Assembly: GCA_963666295.1 (NCBI GenBank)
Contig: OY762707.1
Coordinates: 1,488,001 to 1,552,000 of the forward strand
Origin: QZKY01 sp963666295
GTDB lineage: Bacteria; Pseudomonadota; Gammaproteobacteria; Burkholderiales; Burkholderiaceae_D
Direction: 5' to 3'
DNA: 64,000 bases
Shown in pieces: positions 44,802 through 54,209 of the stretch. The notes under the pieces were generated by a model. The model saw nothing but the letters and a program-made list of their open reading frames with translations, was not told where the DNA came from and searched no databases. Position 1 is the stretch's first letter; every line of letters starts with the position of its first letter. The translations under genes and the position numbers were made by a program.

Positions 44802-45122
44802 TTAATCGATTTCCAGCGCCTTGCGCCCTTCTGGAGAAAGCAGGTCGTGAGTCTCCGGGCGCTTTTTCATGTAATTAACAAAGACGGCGCATTGCGGCAT
44901 GACAGCCAGGCCGCGCTCTCGCGCAGAAGCCAGACAGGTATGCGCCAGTTGCCCAGCCAGCCCCCGCCCTTGTAGCGCCTCCGGAATGGTGGTGTGTTCA
45001 AAGGAAATGACTTGGCCATCCAGTTTGTAAACGACTTCTGCCGTATGCCCCTCAATCTCGGTTTCGAAACGGTTTTTGGATGGGTTGTCGATGATATCGG
45101 CGTTTATGGCGGGTTTGCTCAT
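44802..45122 (-). CDS. Small GNAT-like acetyltransferase (YjdJ/COG2388 type)
   Basis: A 106-residue protein with FETEIEGHTAEVVYKLDGQVISFEHT and the short acetyl-CoA loop EALQGRGLAGQLAHTCLASA, then VMPQCAVFVNYMKKRPE. This is the minimal GNAT-like family close to human NATD1, of unknown substrate. The start at 45122 is chosen for its AAGGAA ribosome site; a longer frame to 45182 lacks support. Confidence 0.87.
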   Translation of the reverse strand: MSKPAINADIIDNPSKNRFETEIEGHTAEVVYKLDGQVISFEHTTIPEALQGRGLAGQLAHTCLASARERGLAVMPQCAVFVNYMKKRPETHDLLSPEGRKALEID

Positions 45123-45500
45123 GTTGGTTTTCCTTATTTGTGAAGTGAACCTGGCAATGGTTTGTACCATGAATATGGTCAATCAGAACGCTTTGTCTGT
45201 TGCCATGTAAATCAGTGTAATTGAGAAATAAAAAGTGTGCTGAGTTGCTCATCATGCAAAAGCGGTCGCGTCTGCACGCGCTGTCGGTTTTGTGGTTGCG
45301 GAAAATTCAGGAGACTACAGAAAAGCAGGATGCCATTTAGAGAGGGCGCAGAGGGAGTTTTTTGACTTGGGGGCGCAGAGATCCCGGACGGTGAGCTGGC
45401 TTTTTTTATAAATATTGACGGGATGTTGTGTTAGCGCATTTTGATTGGGTGTTTTTTTTCATAATCTTGGGCTTGGGTTAATTTTTCCTGTGGGGAGCGA
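45123..45500. other. Intergenic region without supported gene
   Basis: These 378 bases separate the GNAT gene from the transglycosylase. I see no supported open frame, repeat array or RNA gene. Poly-T tracts at 45402-45408 and 45452-45459 lie upstream of the transglycosylase; its promoter is probably in the last 100 bases. Confidence 0.5.
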
Positions 45501-46319
45501 ATGATTTGGCCTGTACGGTTGTTTATGTGTGCGGCATTAACATTGGCTGGAAAGTTTGCATTGGCAAATGATTACGGCATGCCACCACGCGTTGCGGCTT
45601 TACTGGAGCAGGGCGAATCGGCCGAGAAATATTGGGGAAATTATGAGTTGGCGATGGCGCTGTACTGTGATGCAGGAAGAATGGGGAGCCCGGAAGGGTA
45701 TTACCGCGTGGGGCTTATCCTTCGAAGGTGGCGGCGCAGTACAAGCCGACGGAGGATGGCGAATGCGCACTTGGCGTTGGCTGCGCGCCTCGGGCATCAG
45801 GAGGCGGTAAAACATTATGATGAGCGCGTGGGGAGTGCGCCTTTGGGCGAGATTTGCCGCATACCTCATGACTATGTCGCGGCTGGCCCCTTTAATCTGG
45901 AACGCCATATTTCCGGGCTGTCACCTGCGCGTCGCAAGATTGCTGCCTACATTCGACAGGCCGCGCCGATATATGGCGTGGATGTTCGCTTCGCGCTCGG
46001 CGTTGCGCTGGCGGAATCGAACCTGAATCCGCGCGCGGTTTCCGTCAAGAACGCGCAAGGGGTCATGCAGCTGATTCCTCAAACGCAAAAGCGTTTTGGC
46101 GTCAAAAACCCTTTTGATCCAAAACTTAATGTGCGTGGCGGTTTGGCCTATTTGCGCTGGTTAAAAAAGACGTTCAAAGGGAACCTTCGCTTGGTGGCCG
46201 CTGCGTACAATGCGGGTGAGGGCGCGGTTAGACAGTATGGCGGTGTGCCGCCATACCCGGAAACGCATCAATATGTCAGGCGCGTATTTTATTTTTCCGG
46301 GGTTGGGAATCGAATGTGA
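45501..46319 (+). CDS. Lytic transglycosylase with SLT domain
   Basis: A secreted peptidoglycan-cleaving enzyme of 272 residues. The signal peptide (LFMCAALTLAGKFALAND) precedes a short Sel1-like helical region (GRMGSPEGYYRVGLIL ... LALAARLGHQEAVKHY). The SLT fold follows, with the catalytic Glu in ALAESNLNP, then NAQGVMQLIPQTQKRFGV and VAAAYNAGEGAVRQYGG. It may open the wall for a secretion or pilus machine, but no such genes are adjacent. Confidence 0.92.
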   Translation: MIWPVRLFMCAALTLAGKFALANDYGMPPRVAALLEQGESAEKYWGNYELAMALYCDAGRMGSPEGYYRVGLILRRWRRSTSRRRMANAHLALAARLGHQEAVKHYDERVGSAPLGEICRIPHDYVAAGPFNLERHISGLSPARRKIAAYIRQAAPIYGVDVRFALGVALAESNLNPRAVSVKNAQGVMQLIPQTQKRFGVKNPFDPKLNVRGGLAYLRWLKKTFKGNLRLVAAAYNAGEGAVRQYGGVPPYPETHQYVRRVFYFSGVGNRM

Positions 46320-46439
46320 TTTTGCCGTCGTCCAAGGTAGGCTACAGCGAAGGTTTTTTGTGCATGAAATGGCCTGCCACACTGAAGAAATCTGGTTTTT
46401 ACTATTGATGCGGCACGAATAAATTTGAAATATGTGCAT

Positions 46440-46545
46440 GTCATGCCAGCGCAGGCTGGCATACAGTGTCGTTATGCTGCCGCTTGGGTCTCAGGCTTAT
46501 GCTGCAGAGTAAAGCCACTGGTCCCCAGCCTCCGCTGGGGTGACG
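46440..46545. repeat. Paired REP/BIME-like palindromes
   Basis: Two short palindromes sit in inverted orientation about 60 bases apart: ATGCCAGC-GCAG-GCTGGCAT (46443-46462, preceded by GTC) and CCCCAGC-CTCC-GCTGGGG (46523-46540, followed by TGACGG). The opposed GTCA and TGAC outer ends are typical of dispersed palindromic repeats in betaproteobacteria. The rest of the 311-base gap 46320-46630 holds no supported gene. Confidence 0.6.
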
Positions 46546-46630
46546 GCAAGCAGGAGTGGTGAGTTTGCCTATTGTCCTGCGGGCTGGTGCTCGGGCGACG
46601 CAAGGGGAGCAAACTTGAATACTTCAAACT

Positions 46631-48127
46631 TCAACTGGCCGAATCAATCATATGTTTTTGACGCGGTTTGGAGAAATGGATGCGGTTTTTTCCGGCGTGC
46701 TTGGCCTCGAACAAGGCCTGGTCTGCATGTTGCACGAGCAGGCTGGCGTCCGCCTCACTATCAGGATAAATTGCCACGCCGATGCTGGCTGATACATGCG
46801 TTACTGTTGTGGCAGGGGCTACAGCGGTCACGGCATCCAGCAGGCGAGTAAGTATTTGCTCACAATCCTGCTGGCTTTCCAGATTGGTCAGGATGGCTAT
46901 AAACTCGTCGCCGCCAACACGTAGTATGGCGTCAGCTTCTCGCAGTGTATTTTTCATGCGCTGTGAGATAGAAAGAAGCAATTCATCGCCGACATCGTGC
47001 CCGTAGGTGTCATTGATTTCCTTGAATCCGTCCAGATCGATATGGGCAACGGCAACCAAGGTTTTTGTACGCTGGCTTATGGCGATGGCTTGCTCGAGTC
47101 GATCATCCAGAAGCGTGCGACTGAGCAAGCCGGTAAGTGCATCGTAATGCGCCATGCGCGCAAGCTCTTGCTCTTGTTCCTTGATTTTCGTAATGTCCGA
47201 GTGCAAGGCGACATAGTTTTGTATGTCGCCCTCTGCATTACGCACCGCGCTGATGGTGAGCAGGCAAGCGTATATTTCTCCGCTTTTCCTGCGATTCCAG
47301 ATTTGCCCGGACCAGGCACCCGTTTCGGTGAGTGCGCGCCACATGGATTCATAGAACGCATCGGATTGCAAACCAGATTTCAGAATGCTTGGCTTTTTCC
47401 CGAGGGCGTCCTCTCTTGCATATCCGCTAATGCGTGTGAAAGCATTGTTGATGTCAACGATGGTGCCATTCGCGTCGGTGATGGTGATGCCTTCGTGCGC
47501 ATCGGTAAACACGCGAGAAGCAAGTTCTAGCTCCGTGTTTGCAAGCCTGAGTTTTTCGATCAGAGCATCCAGTTTTTGGGCACTTTCCTTTCCTTCCGTG
47601 ACATCGAGCAGTGCGCCGATAAGGCCGGCCACCTCCCCCTGCGCACTTCGGAACACATTTTTGCTAAAGAGGACATCCATCTCTTTTCCATGTGCATTTT
47701 GAGCCTTGAATTCGTAGCGTTGAAGTTCAGGGCGCGCCAGCAACTCGATGTCTTTCTGATGATAAATTTTGGCAAGCTTGGCAGGCCATAGATCAAAGAC
47801 CGTTTTGCCGATTATTTGATCTTCACTTACTCCGACAATGTCACTGAAATGTTTGTTGCAACCAAGATAGCGTCCTTCTATATCCTTGTAAAAAACCGCA
47901 ATTGGGATTGCGTCAAGCAAAGCGTCTTCAAATGAGGGGAGAAAAAACCGGTTGTTCTTGTTTTCTTGCTTGCTGCCCAGAAAAAGTGCTGAAAGGCCAA
48001 TTGTTAACAGCAGGCTTCCAGCCAAGGCGGGCTCGAAGAGGTGACTGAATGCGCCCCACAGCAAAGACAGAACACCTGCTCCTAGAATTGAGAGTGAAAC
48101 GACCGACTTCCTACTTCTGAATTCCAT
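46631..48127 (-). CDS. PAS-PAS-GGDEF diguanylate cyclase, membrane-bound
   Basis: Two hydrophobic helices at the N-terminus (VVSLSILGAGVLSLLWGAF and LAGSLLLTIGLSALFLG) anchor the protein. Two PAS domains (~65-185 and ~195-320) and a GGDEF domain (~330-490) follow. The active motif LRVGGDEF is intact and READ five residues upstream is a full RxxD product-inhibition site, so it should make c-di-GMP. There is no EAL domain. The second PAS domain contains DVNNAFTRISGYAREDALGK. The length is 498 residues. Confidence 0.93.
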   Translation of the reverse strand: MEFRSRKSVVSLSILGAGVLSLLWGAFSHLFEPALAGSLLLTIGLSALFLGSKQENKNNRFFLPSFEDALLDAIPIAVFYKDIEGRYLGCNKHFSDIVGVSEDQIIGKTVFDLWPAKLAKIYHQKDIELLARPELQRYEFKAQNAHGKEMDVLFSKNVFRSAQGEVAGLIGALLDVTEGKESAQKLDALIEKLRLANTELELASRVFTDAHEGITITDANGTIVDINNAFTRISGYAREDALGKKPSILKSGLQSDAFYESMWRALTETGAWSGQIWNRRKSGEIYACLLTISAVRNAEGDIQNYVALHSDITKIKEQEQELARMAHYDALTGLLSRTLLDDRLEQAIAISQRTKTLVAVAHIDLDGFKEINDTYGHDVGDELLLSISQRMKNTLREADAILRVGGDEFIAILTNLESQQDCEQILTRLLDAVTAVAPATTVTHVSASIGVAIYPDSEADASLLVQHADQALFEAKHAGKNRIHFSKPRQKHMIDSAS

Positions 48128-48345
48128 GCAAATGCTCCTGTACGAGAGTGTTTACTCTACCTGTCGGATAGCATGCTGTCTTGATGTAAGGCAATAAAGT
48201 GGAAATTTTTTGCATAATACAGAAAATACGTCGTTTGCTGATTAAGAAGGGGGAGAAAGTCTCATTTGTTGGTGTTCATTGCAGGGCAACAGAGGGGTTG
48301 ACTTTGGCGCGTTGGCTATTGACGCGCAAATATCTAATGCGTTAT

Positions 48346-49002
48346 TCAGACCATCTCAAAACGGTCACGATAAATGGCGTGCAATGCGCCTGTTTTTTTC
48401 CAGAAGTAAGCGCCTTCTAGATATTGTGGCCATGAATTTTCTCTCGATGCTGCACCCAGTATTCGCGCTGCTGTTGCAGAGACAATGATGTCATGCGTCA
48501 CGAAGACGTGGATCCCTTTTTTATCTCCGGCAAGCGTCAGCATATGCTCTACCAATGCCCTGGCGGCTTCATCTGGATGAGCCATCCCTGGCAGTGCGTG
48601 ATCTGCCGTTGCCATGTGTTGCATGACGCCTTCATTTCCCATTTTTTGCCAGTTTCTCCAGGCAAGCTCTGGCGAGGTGACATAAATGCTGGGATCTCCA
48701 AGCGCACGGTCATGTTCAATGGGGATGTCAACGCCGGCTCCCTGACATATCTGCTCGGCAGTTTGAATGCAGCGGAAAACCGGACTGGATCTGATTCCTT
48801 TTATCCTTCCAGACAAACGTTTGCCCAGTTCATAACTGTGTTGCATACCAAACTGGGTTATAGGTAATTCGTAGCCGACATCGTTTGGGGGAAGCTCTCC
48901 TCGTTCTGCGTGCCTGAGCAGAAGGGCAACTGGATGGTCTGCAGGTGTTTTTTTCAGTCCATTAAGAACCGAGTATGGGATTCCTGTAATGGGATCAATC
49001 AT
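48346..49002 (-). CDS. Histidine phosphatase superfamily protein
   Basis: The protein has the branch motif ALLLRHAERG with the catalytic His in RHA, a second-site RSSPVFRCIQTAEQI and HDIIVSATAARIL, as in phosphoglycerate-mutase-like phosphatases. The substrate is unknown. I start at the ATG at 49002 (218 residues); the frame can extend to a TTG at 49074, but that would enter the repeat-rich region. It stands alone next to the possible mobile-element end at ~49.07 kb. Confidence 0.82.
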   Translation of the reverse strand: MIDPITGIPYSVLNGLKKTPADHPVALLLRHAERGELPPNDVGYELPITQFGMQHSYELGKRLSGRIKGIRSSPVFRCIQTAEQICQGAGVDIPIEHDRALGDPSIYVTSPELAWRNWQKMGNEGVMQHMATADHALPGMAHPDEAARALVEHMLTLAGDKKGIHVFVTHDIIVSATAARILGAASRENSWPQYLEGAYFWKKTGALHAIYRDRFEMV

Positions 49003-49505
49003 CTTTGCTATTCCGACGAGAATGGAGGGCCGTACATTTTGGCGGCGATTTTCATCAAGGGTGCAGTTTGTCAAAAAAACTATCGTTTATCACTTAAGTT
49101 GAGATTCGTGCTTTCAATAAAATCATATGGTTACCAAAACTCTCGCCAACCCGACTTTTCCGTTTTCTGTCACTTAAGGTTAGAGTTTTCCGATTTTTTG
49201 CCATTTAAGATAAGAGTTTTCCAGCAGATCCACTTTGGAATTTCACAACGATTCATCAAGAATTATAGCGTTGCTCCCTTGGCTTGGAGCAGGCATTCGG
49301 CAAGACATCTCAACGTTGGCCAAACCGGTCATTTCCTGTTGTCGCTATCTGAAGCGAATCTCGCTCCATAACAGTCATTTTGAATTGGGGTGTGAGCATC
49401 CTGTCACCGCAGTTCAACCCCCGGCCAATAGTGGACATACGCAAAATGGATGGCGTGCGACATCTCACGCGATTCACGAGACTTTTTATCATGCGCTATG
49501 CTACT
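49003..49505. other. Gene-poor region with left IS-like repeat array
   Basis: No supported gene is found in these ~500 bases. Short open frames on both strands match nothing I recognise. The region contains three copies of a ~21-bp direct repeat (described separately) and AT-rich spacers. Confidence 0.5.
49090..49222 (+). repeat. Left array of ~21-bp IS-like repeats (three copies)
   Basis: Copies start at 49090 (TCACTTAAGTTGAGATTCG), 49170 (TCACTTAAGGTTAGAGTTTT) and 49201 (CCATTTAAGATAAGAGTTTT). They share CACTTAAG followed by A/T-rich GAGTTTTCC and point the same way. Such multiple internal repeats near one end resemble IS21-family terminal binding sites. An inverted matching array lies at 50403-50444. 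Confidence 0.65.
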
Positions 49506-50144
49506 TTAGTCGCCCCGCTTCTGTTCATCTATTTCAACAGGAATCTGAACTTCGTTTCTTCTAAAAAACCAAGGCATGACTGGCGGGTCGAAGCGCGCCC
49601 AGACGGGTTCTCTCGAAGCCTTTAGTCCATTTTCACTGATCCATTTCTCAAGTTCCTTTTTGTTACGCAAATAGTTTTTTTTGCTCCAGAAACCGGAGTA
49701 GCGCACGGCTGCAATCATTTGAGAAGGGATTTGGCGTAAAACGACTTTAGCGTCATTTGGCTTTGGAAGCGTTTCCATGGTGTAAGTGCCTGGCATCACA
49801 AAACTGACTACCCACTTTTCATGGTATCGTTGCTGGCTGACAGGTGCGGTCATCGCAATTTTTTCGCCCTTTGCCTCCTGCGAAACAGGGGCGGTCATTT
49901 CAATCTTGGTGCGAGATTGGTTTTGCCCAGATATGTAATTAAAGAGCCGCTTGAATCCTATGTCTCCGGCATTTTCAAAATCACTATCAACGATGGTCTC
50001 GGCGACTATATACGGTGCATATTCGCGAAACTCAAATTTGCCGGAACTTTTTAAAATCTTGTAATTAGCTTCTTCAATAGCCATTGCATTAGCCCCAAAC
50101 AGAATCAAGGCGATTGCAATAAGCGTGCGGCTCATCAGTTTCAT
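49506..50144 (-). CDS. SOUL haem-binding family protein
   Basis: The protein has a signal peptide (MKLMSRTLIAIALILFGANAMA) followed by the SOUL fold: NYKILKSSGKFEFREYAPYIVAET, FKRLFNYISGQNQSRTKIEMTAPV, KIAMTAPVSQQ and the C-terminal PVWARFDPPVMPWFFRRNEV. SOUL proteins bind haem or related tetrapyrroles. The start at 50144 has AGGAG six bases upstream and gives 212 residues. The gene is intact and lies between two inverted repeat arrays, so it may be cargo of a former mobile element. Confidence 0.88.
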   Translation of the reverse strand: MKLMSRTLIAIALILFGANAMAIEEANYKILKSSGKFEFREYAPYIVAETIVDSDFENAGDIGFKRLFNYISGQNQSRTKIEMTAPVSQEAKGEKIAMTAPVSQQRYHEKWVVSFVMPGTYTMETLPKPNDAKVVLRQIPSQMIAAVRYSGFWSKKNYLRNKKELEKWISENGLKASREPVWARFDPPVMPWFFRRNEVQIPVEIDEQKRGD

Positions 50145-50402
50145 CACTGGCTCCTGTCAACATACATTTGTGACTACCCACGCTCGTACATTGAGGCAAA
50201 TTTTTATTGGTGGGCTAGATAAATATCAAGAATCAAAGGCGGATTCAAGGATGAAGTGCTATGTTGAGTAATGCGGATCAGGTGGGCGGGTACGGTAGCA
50301 TCGATTCTTTATGCCAAATTCAGTGAGCCAAATTGATTTAGGTGTTCAGAGCATAGACTTTGGCGCCGTCAAAGTTTCAAAGAATGATTGCTCAGGTGAT
50401 GG
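50145..50402. other. Non-coding region between the SOUL gene and right repeat array
   Basis: Nothing clearly coding is visible. The 70-residue frame from 50311 runs through the repeats and CIRCE and is not a gene. The ribosome site of the SOUL gene is at its left edge on the minus strand. Confidence 0.5.
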
Positions 50403-50444
50403 GACTCTAATCTTAAGTGGCGAAACTCTAAAATTAAGTGGCGG
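50403..50444 (-). repeat. Right array of the same ~21-bp repeats (two copies, inverted)
   Basis: GACTCTAATCTTAAGTGGCG (50403-50422) and AAACTCTAAAATTAAGTGG (from 50423) are reverse complements of the 49090-49222 repeats. They end only 25 bases before the -35 box of groESL. Confidence 0.65.
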
Positions 50445-50468
50445 ACGACAAAAATCTTCAGGGCAAGC

Positions 50469-50495
50469 CTTGAAAAGGCATAGGGTCGCCCATAT
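50469..50495 (+). promoter_or_regulatory. Sigma-32-type heat-shock promoter of groESL
   Basis: The -35 box CTTGAAA (50469-50475) and -10 box GCCCATAT (50488-50495) are 12 bases apart, close to the sigma-32 consensus. The CIRCE follows directly. Confidence 0.85.
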
Positions 50496-50496
50496 A

Positions 50497-50523
50497 CTAG
50501 CACTCACCAGTGGAGAGTGCTAA
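50497..50523 (+). promoter_or_regulatory. CIRCE operator for HrcA upstream of groES
   Basis: The arms TAGCACTC (50498-50505) and GAGTGCTA (50515-50522) are separated by 9 bases, matching the TTAGCACTC-N9-GAGTGCTAA consensus except one outer base. It lies over the likely transcription start, so HrcA blocks initiation at the sigma-32 promoter. Confidence 0.97.
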
Positions 50524-50602
50524 TGGTTCCACTTAACCAATATTGGGTGTCGACGCGTATGGTCGGCATTTTGGGTAATTTTTATTAATAAGGGAAATCT
50601 TT

Positions 50603-50893
50603 ATGAAACTTCGTCCTTTGTATGATCGTATTATTGTCAAGCGTGTTGATGCAGAAACCACCACTGCTTCGGGTATTGTGATTCCTGATGCCGCTGCTGA
50701 AAAGTCGGATCAAGGGAGAGTTATGGCTGTGGGTGCTGGCAAGGTCAAGGATGACGGCAGCGTGCGTGCCTTGACGGTACAGGTCGGCGATATCGTGTTG
50801 TTCGGCAAGTTTGCCGGTCAGGGTGTCAAAGTTGACGGCGAGGAATTGCTGGTCATGCGTGAAGATGACGTAATGGCAGTTGTCCAAAGCTGA
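50603..50893 (+). CDS. groES: Co-chaperonin GroES
   Basis: GroES caps the GroEL folding chamber. The 96-residue protein begins MKLRPLYDRIIVKRVDAET and has the mobile loop TTASGIVIPDAAAEKSDQG and GDIVLFGKFAGQGVKVDGEE, all conserved. It is first in a two-gene operon with groEL, which starts 54 bases later. Confidence 0.99.
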   Translation: MKLRPLYDRIIVKRVDAETTTASGIVIPDAAAEKSDQGRVMAVGAGKVKDDGSVRALTVQVGDIVLFGKFAGQGVKVDGEELLVMREDDVMAVVQS

Positions 50894-50947
50894 TTTCTGA
50901 TTGAATTATCGAGCACGTAAATAACGAATTAATTAGGAGCAATAAAT

Positions 50948-52591
<1,644 letters not shown>

Positions 52592-52622
52592 TTTGTTCCG
52601 CTTGGTTGTAAAAGCTCAAAAG

Positions 52623-52657
52623 AGACCCGCATGGTTATGCCATGCGGGTCTTTTTCT
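52623..52657 (+). terminator. Intrinsic terminator of groESL
   Basis: An 11-bp perfect stem, AGACCCGCATG (52623-52633) with CATGCGGGTCT (52641-52651), is followed by TTTTCTT. Confidence 0.95.
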
Positions 52658-52718
52658 TGTAATGTTGGCGCTATAGATTTTTGACACCTTTATTGGCCAT
52701 TGAATTGGGGGAGTGGGG

Positions 52719-53084
52719 ATGACGTTTGTCGAGTCCATCAAAATCTGTCTTTCCAAATATGTGGATTTTACTGGCAGGGCATCTCGATCCGAGTACTGGT
52801 GGTTTTTTCTGTTCAATTTTCTGGGAAGTTTGCTTTTGTCGCTGATTGCGTCGCGTTTTACTTCACTGCACTGGTTGCCTAGCCTGTTTTGTCTAGCGAC
52901 GTTTTTCCCAAGCATTGCGGTTGCTGCGCGTCGCCTGCACGACACTGACCGGAGCGGTTGGTGGCAGTTAATCATGTTCATTCCATTAATTGGCGCGTTG
53001 GTTTTGTTGGTGTTTCTGATCCAGAGTCCAAAAGAACCGAACCGCTTTAATCCGCTTCCGCCCAGAGGGCCATGCGGTTTTTGA
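52719..53084 (+). CDS. DUF805 membrane protein
   Basis: A 121-residue inner-membrane protein. DUF805 features are YVDFTGRASRSEYWWFFLFN at the start and ARRLHDTDRSGWWQLIMFIP in the middle, with about four hydrophobic spans and a short basic tail. The ATG at 52719 is preceded by GGGGAG; a GTG two codons earlier is unlikely. Its function is unknown. Confidence 0.88.
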   Translation: MTFVESIKICLSKYVDFTGRASRSEYWWFFLFNFLGSLLLSLIASRFTSLHWLPSLFCLATFFPSIAVAARRLHDTDRSGWWQLIMFIPLIGALVLLVFLIQSPKEPNRFNPLPPRGPCGF

Positions 53085-53183
53085 TTTTTGTGCGCAAAAG
53101 TTGCAATCTTGCAATATTGGTGACATATTGGCGAAGATATGCGTTATCTTTTGCACTTTTATTACCAATAAATAACTATCGCA

Positions 53184-53570
53184 ATGCTCAAGGCAATCAT
53201 TATTGATCAAAATGCATCGTCACGTGGGTTGCTACAAACCGTACTGCTGAATAATGGCTGGGATGTGGTCGGCCATACCAATACCAATAACAAGGGCTTG
53301 CTGATGATGAGGCAGCATCAGCCGCACTTCGTTTGCATTGACCTGCAAAACGCGAATGACGATGGTGCCTTCATTGAGAAGATTAGGCAGGAATGGCCCA
53401 AAACACTGATTTTCCTGTCCGCCAGCGCTATTGACAAGGAGACGGCAGAGCGCGCGGTTGCCAGAGGCGTGCATGGTTTTTTTGTCAAGCCGTACAATCA
53501 GGCAACCGTTGCCGCAACCGTAAAAAATGCGGTGTTGCGCCTTGTTAAAAGCCAACAGGCTGGCGCATGA
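53184..53570 (+). CDS. Stand-alone response-regulator receiver protein
   Basis: A 128-residue REC domain without an output domain, CheY-like in size. The phosphoacceptor Asp53 (VCIDLQNAN), Ser79/Ser81 region (FLSASA) and Lys102 (FFVKPYN) are kept. The acidic pair at the start is reduced to a single Asp8 (IIIDQN), which may weaken Mg2+ binding. No histidine kinase is nearby, so the partner is unknown. Confidence 0.85.
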   Translation: MLKAIIIDQNASSRGLLQTVLLNNGWDVVGHTNTNNKGLLMMRQHQPHFVCIDLQNANDDGAFIEKIRQEWPKTLIFLSASAIDKETAERAVARGVHGFFVKPYNQATVAATVKNAVLRLVKSQQAGA

Positions 53571-53630
53571 TTTTCTTTTGCGCCGACAAGGCATGATCAG
53601 TACGCAATTTTCTTTCGGAGCGATTTTCTT

Positions 53631-54101
53631 ATGATGGAATTTGATATTCCCGGGTTTCGTCGCCTGCAAATCCGGCATCTGGTGCTGGACTACAACGGCA
53701 CGATTGCCGTGGACGGGATTTTGCTTGAAGGCGTGGGCGAGCGCATCAGGGCGCTGGCGGAACATCTGGCCATACATGTGATCACGGCGGACACCTTTGG
53801 CAATGCTGCCAGACAGGTAGCTGGATTGCCGCTGGAAGTGAAGATTCTGGCATCTGACGATCATGCGCGAGAAAAGCGGGACTTTATTGCGGAACTTGGC
53901 GCAGATAATGTCGTGGCAATCGGTAATGGGCGCAATGACCGTGAAATGCTTGAGTCGGCGGCGGTCGGTGTTGCGTTGATTCAGAGGGAAGGGGGGGCGA
54001 CGCAGGCAGTGCTTAGTGCGGACATTGTCTCGACCAGTATTCATGACGCCCTTGATTTGTTGCGCTTTCCCAAGCGTTTGACGGCCACATTGCGCTCCTG
54101 A
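53631..54101 (+). CDS. HAD-family hydrolase (soluble P-type ATPase-like, COG4087 type)
   Basis: The 156-residue protein resembles the catalytic part of a P-type ATPase without membrane segments. Motif I is LVLDYNGTIAVDG, the T/S motif is in VITADTFGNA, and the final motif is VVAIGNGRNDREMLESA. The substrate is unknown. It is probably co-expressed with the receiver gene 60 bases upstream. Confidence 0.83.
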   Translation: MMEFDIPGFRRLQIRHLVLDYNGTIAVDGILLEGVGERIRALAEHLAIHVITADTFGNAARQVAGLPLEVKILASDDHAREKRDFIAELGADNVVAIGNGRNDREMLESAAVGVALIQREGGATQAVLSADIVSTSIHDALDLLRFPKRLTATLRS

Positions 54102-54209
54102 AGCATTGTGATGGTGTGAAGCAGTTTGCACGCTAATGCCTGTCGTTGGGCGGGGATAATCCTGTAAAATGGCCGTTTTACCATTTTCTTCTCAGTTGCA
54201 ATTCGCTGA

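Noticed and set aside
48199..48420. Small plus-strand frame before the histidine phosphatase
   Set aside because: It overlaps the 3' end of that gene, has no ribosome site and resembles no known protein.
49235..49625. Open frames between the left repeats and the SOUL gene as transposase remnants
   Set aside because: No transposase motif could be recognised in any frame; they mostly overlap the SOUL gene antisense.
50311..50523. 70-codon open frame before groES
   Set aside because: It runs across the repeat copies, the sigma-32 promoter and the CIRCE, and has no ribosome site.
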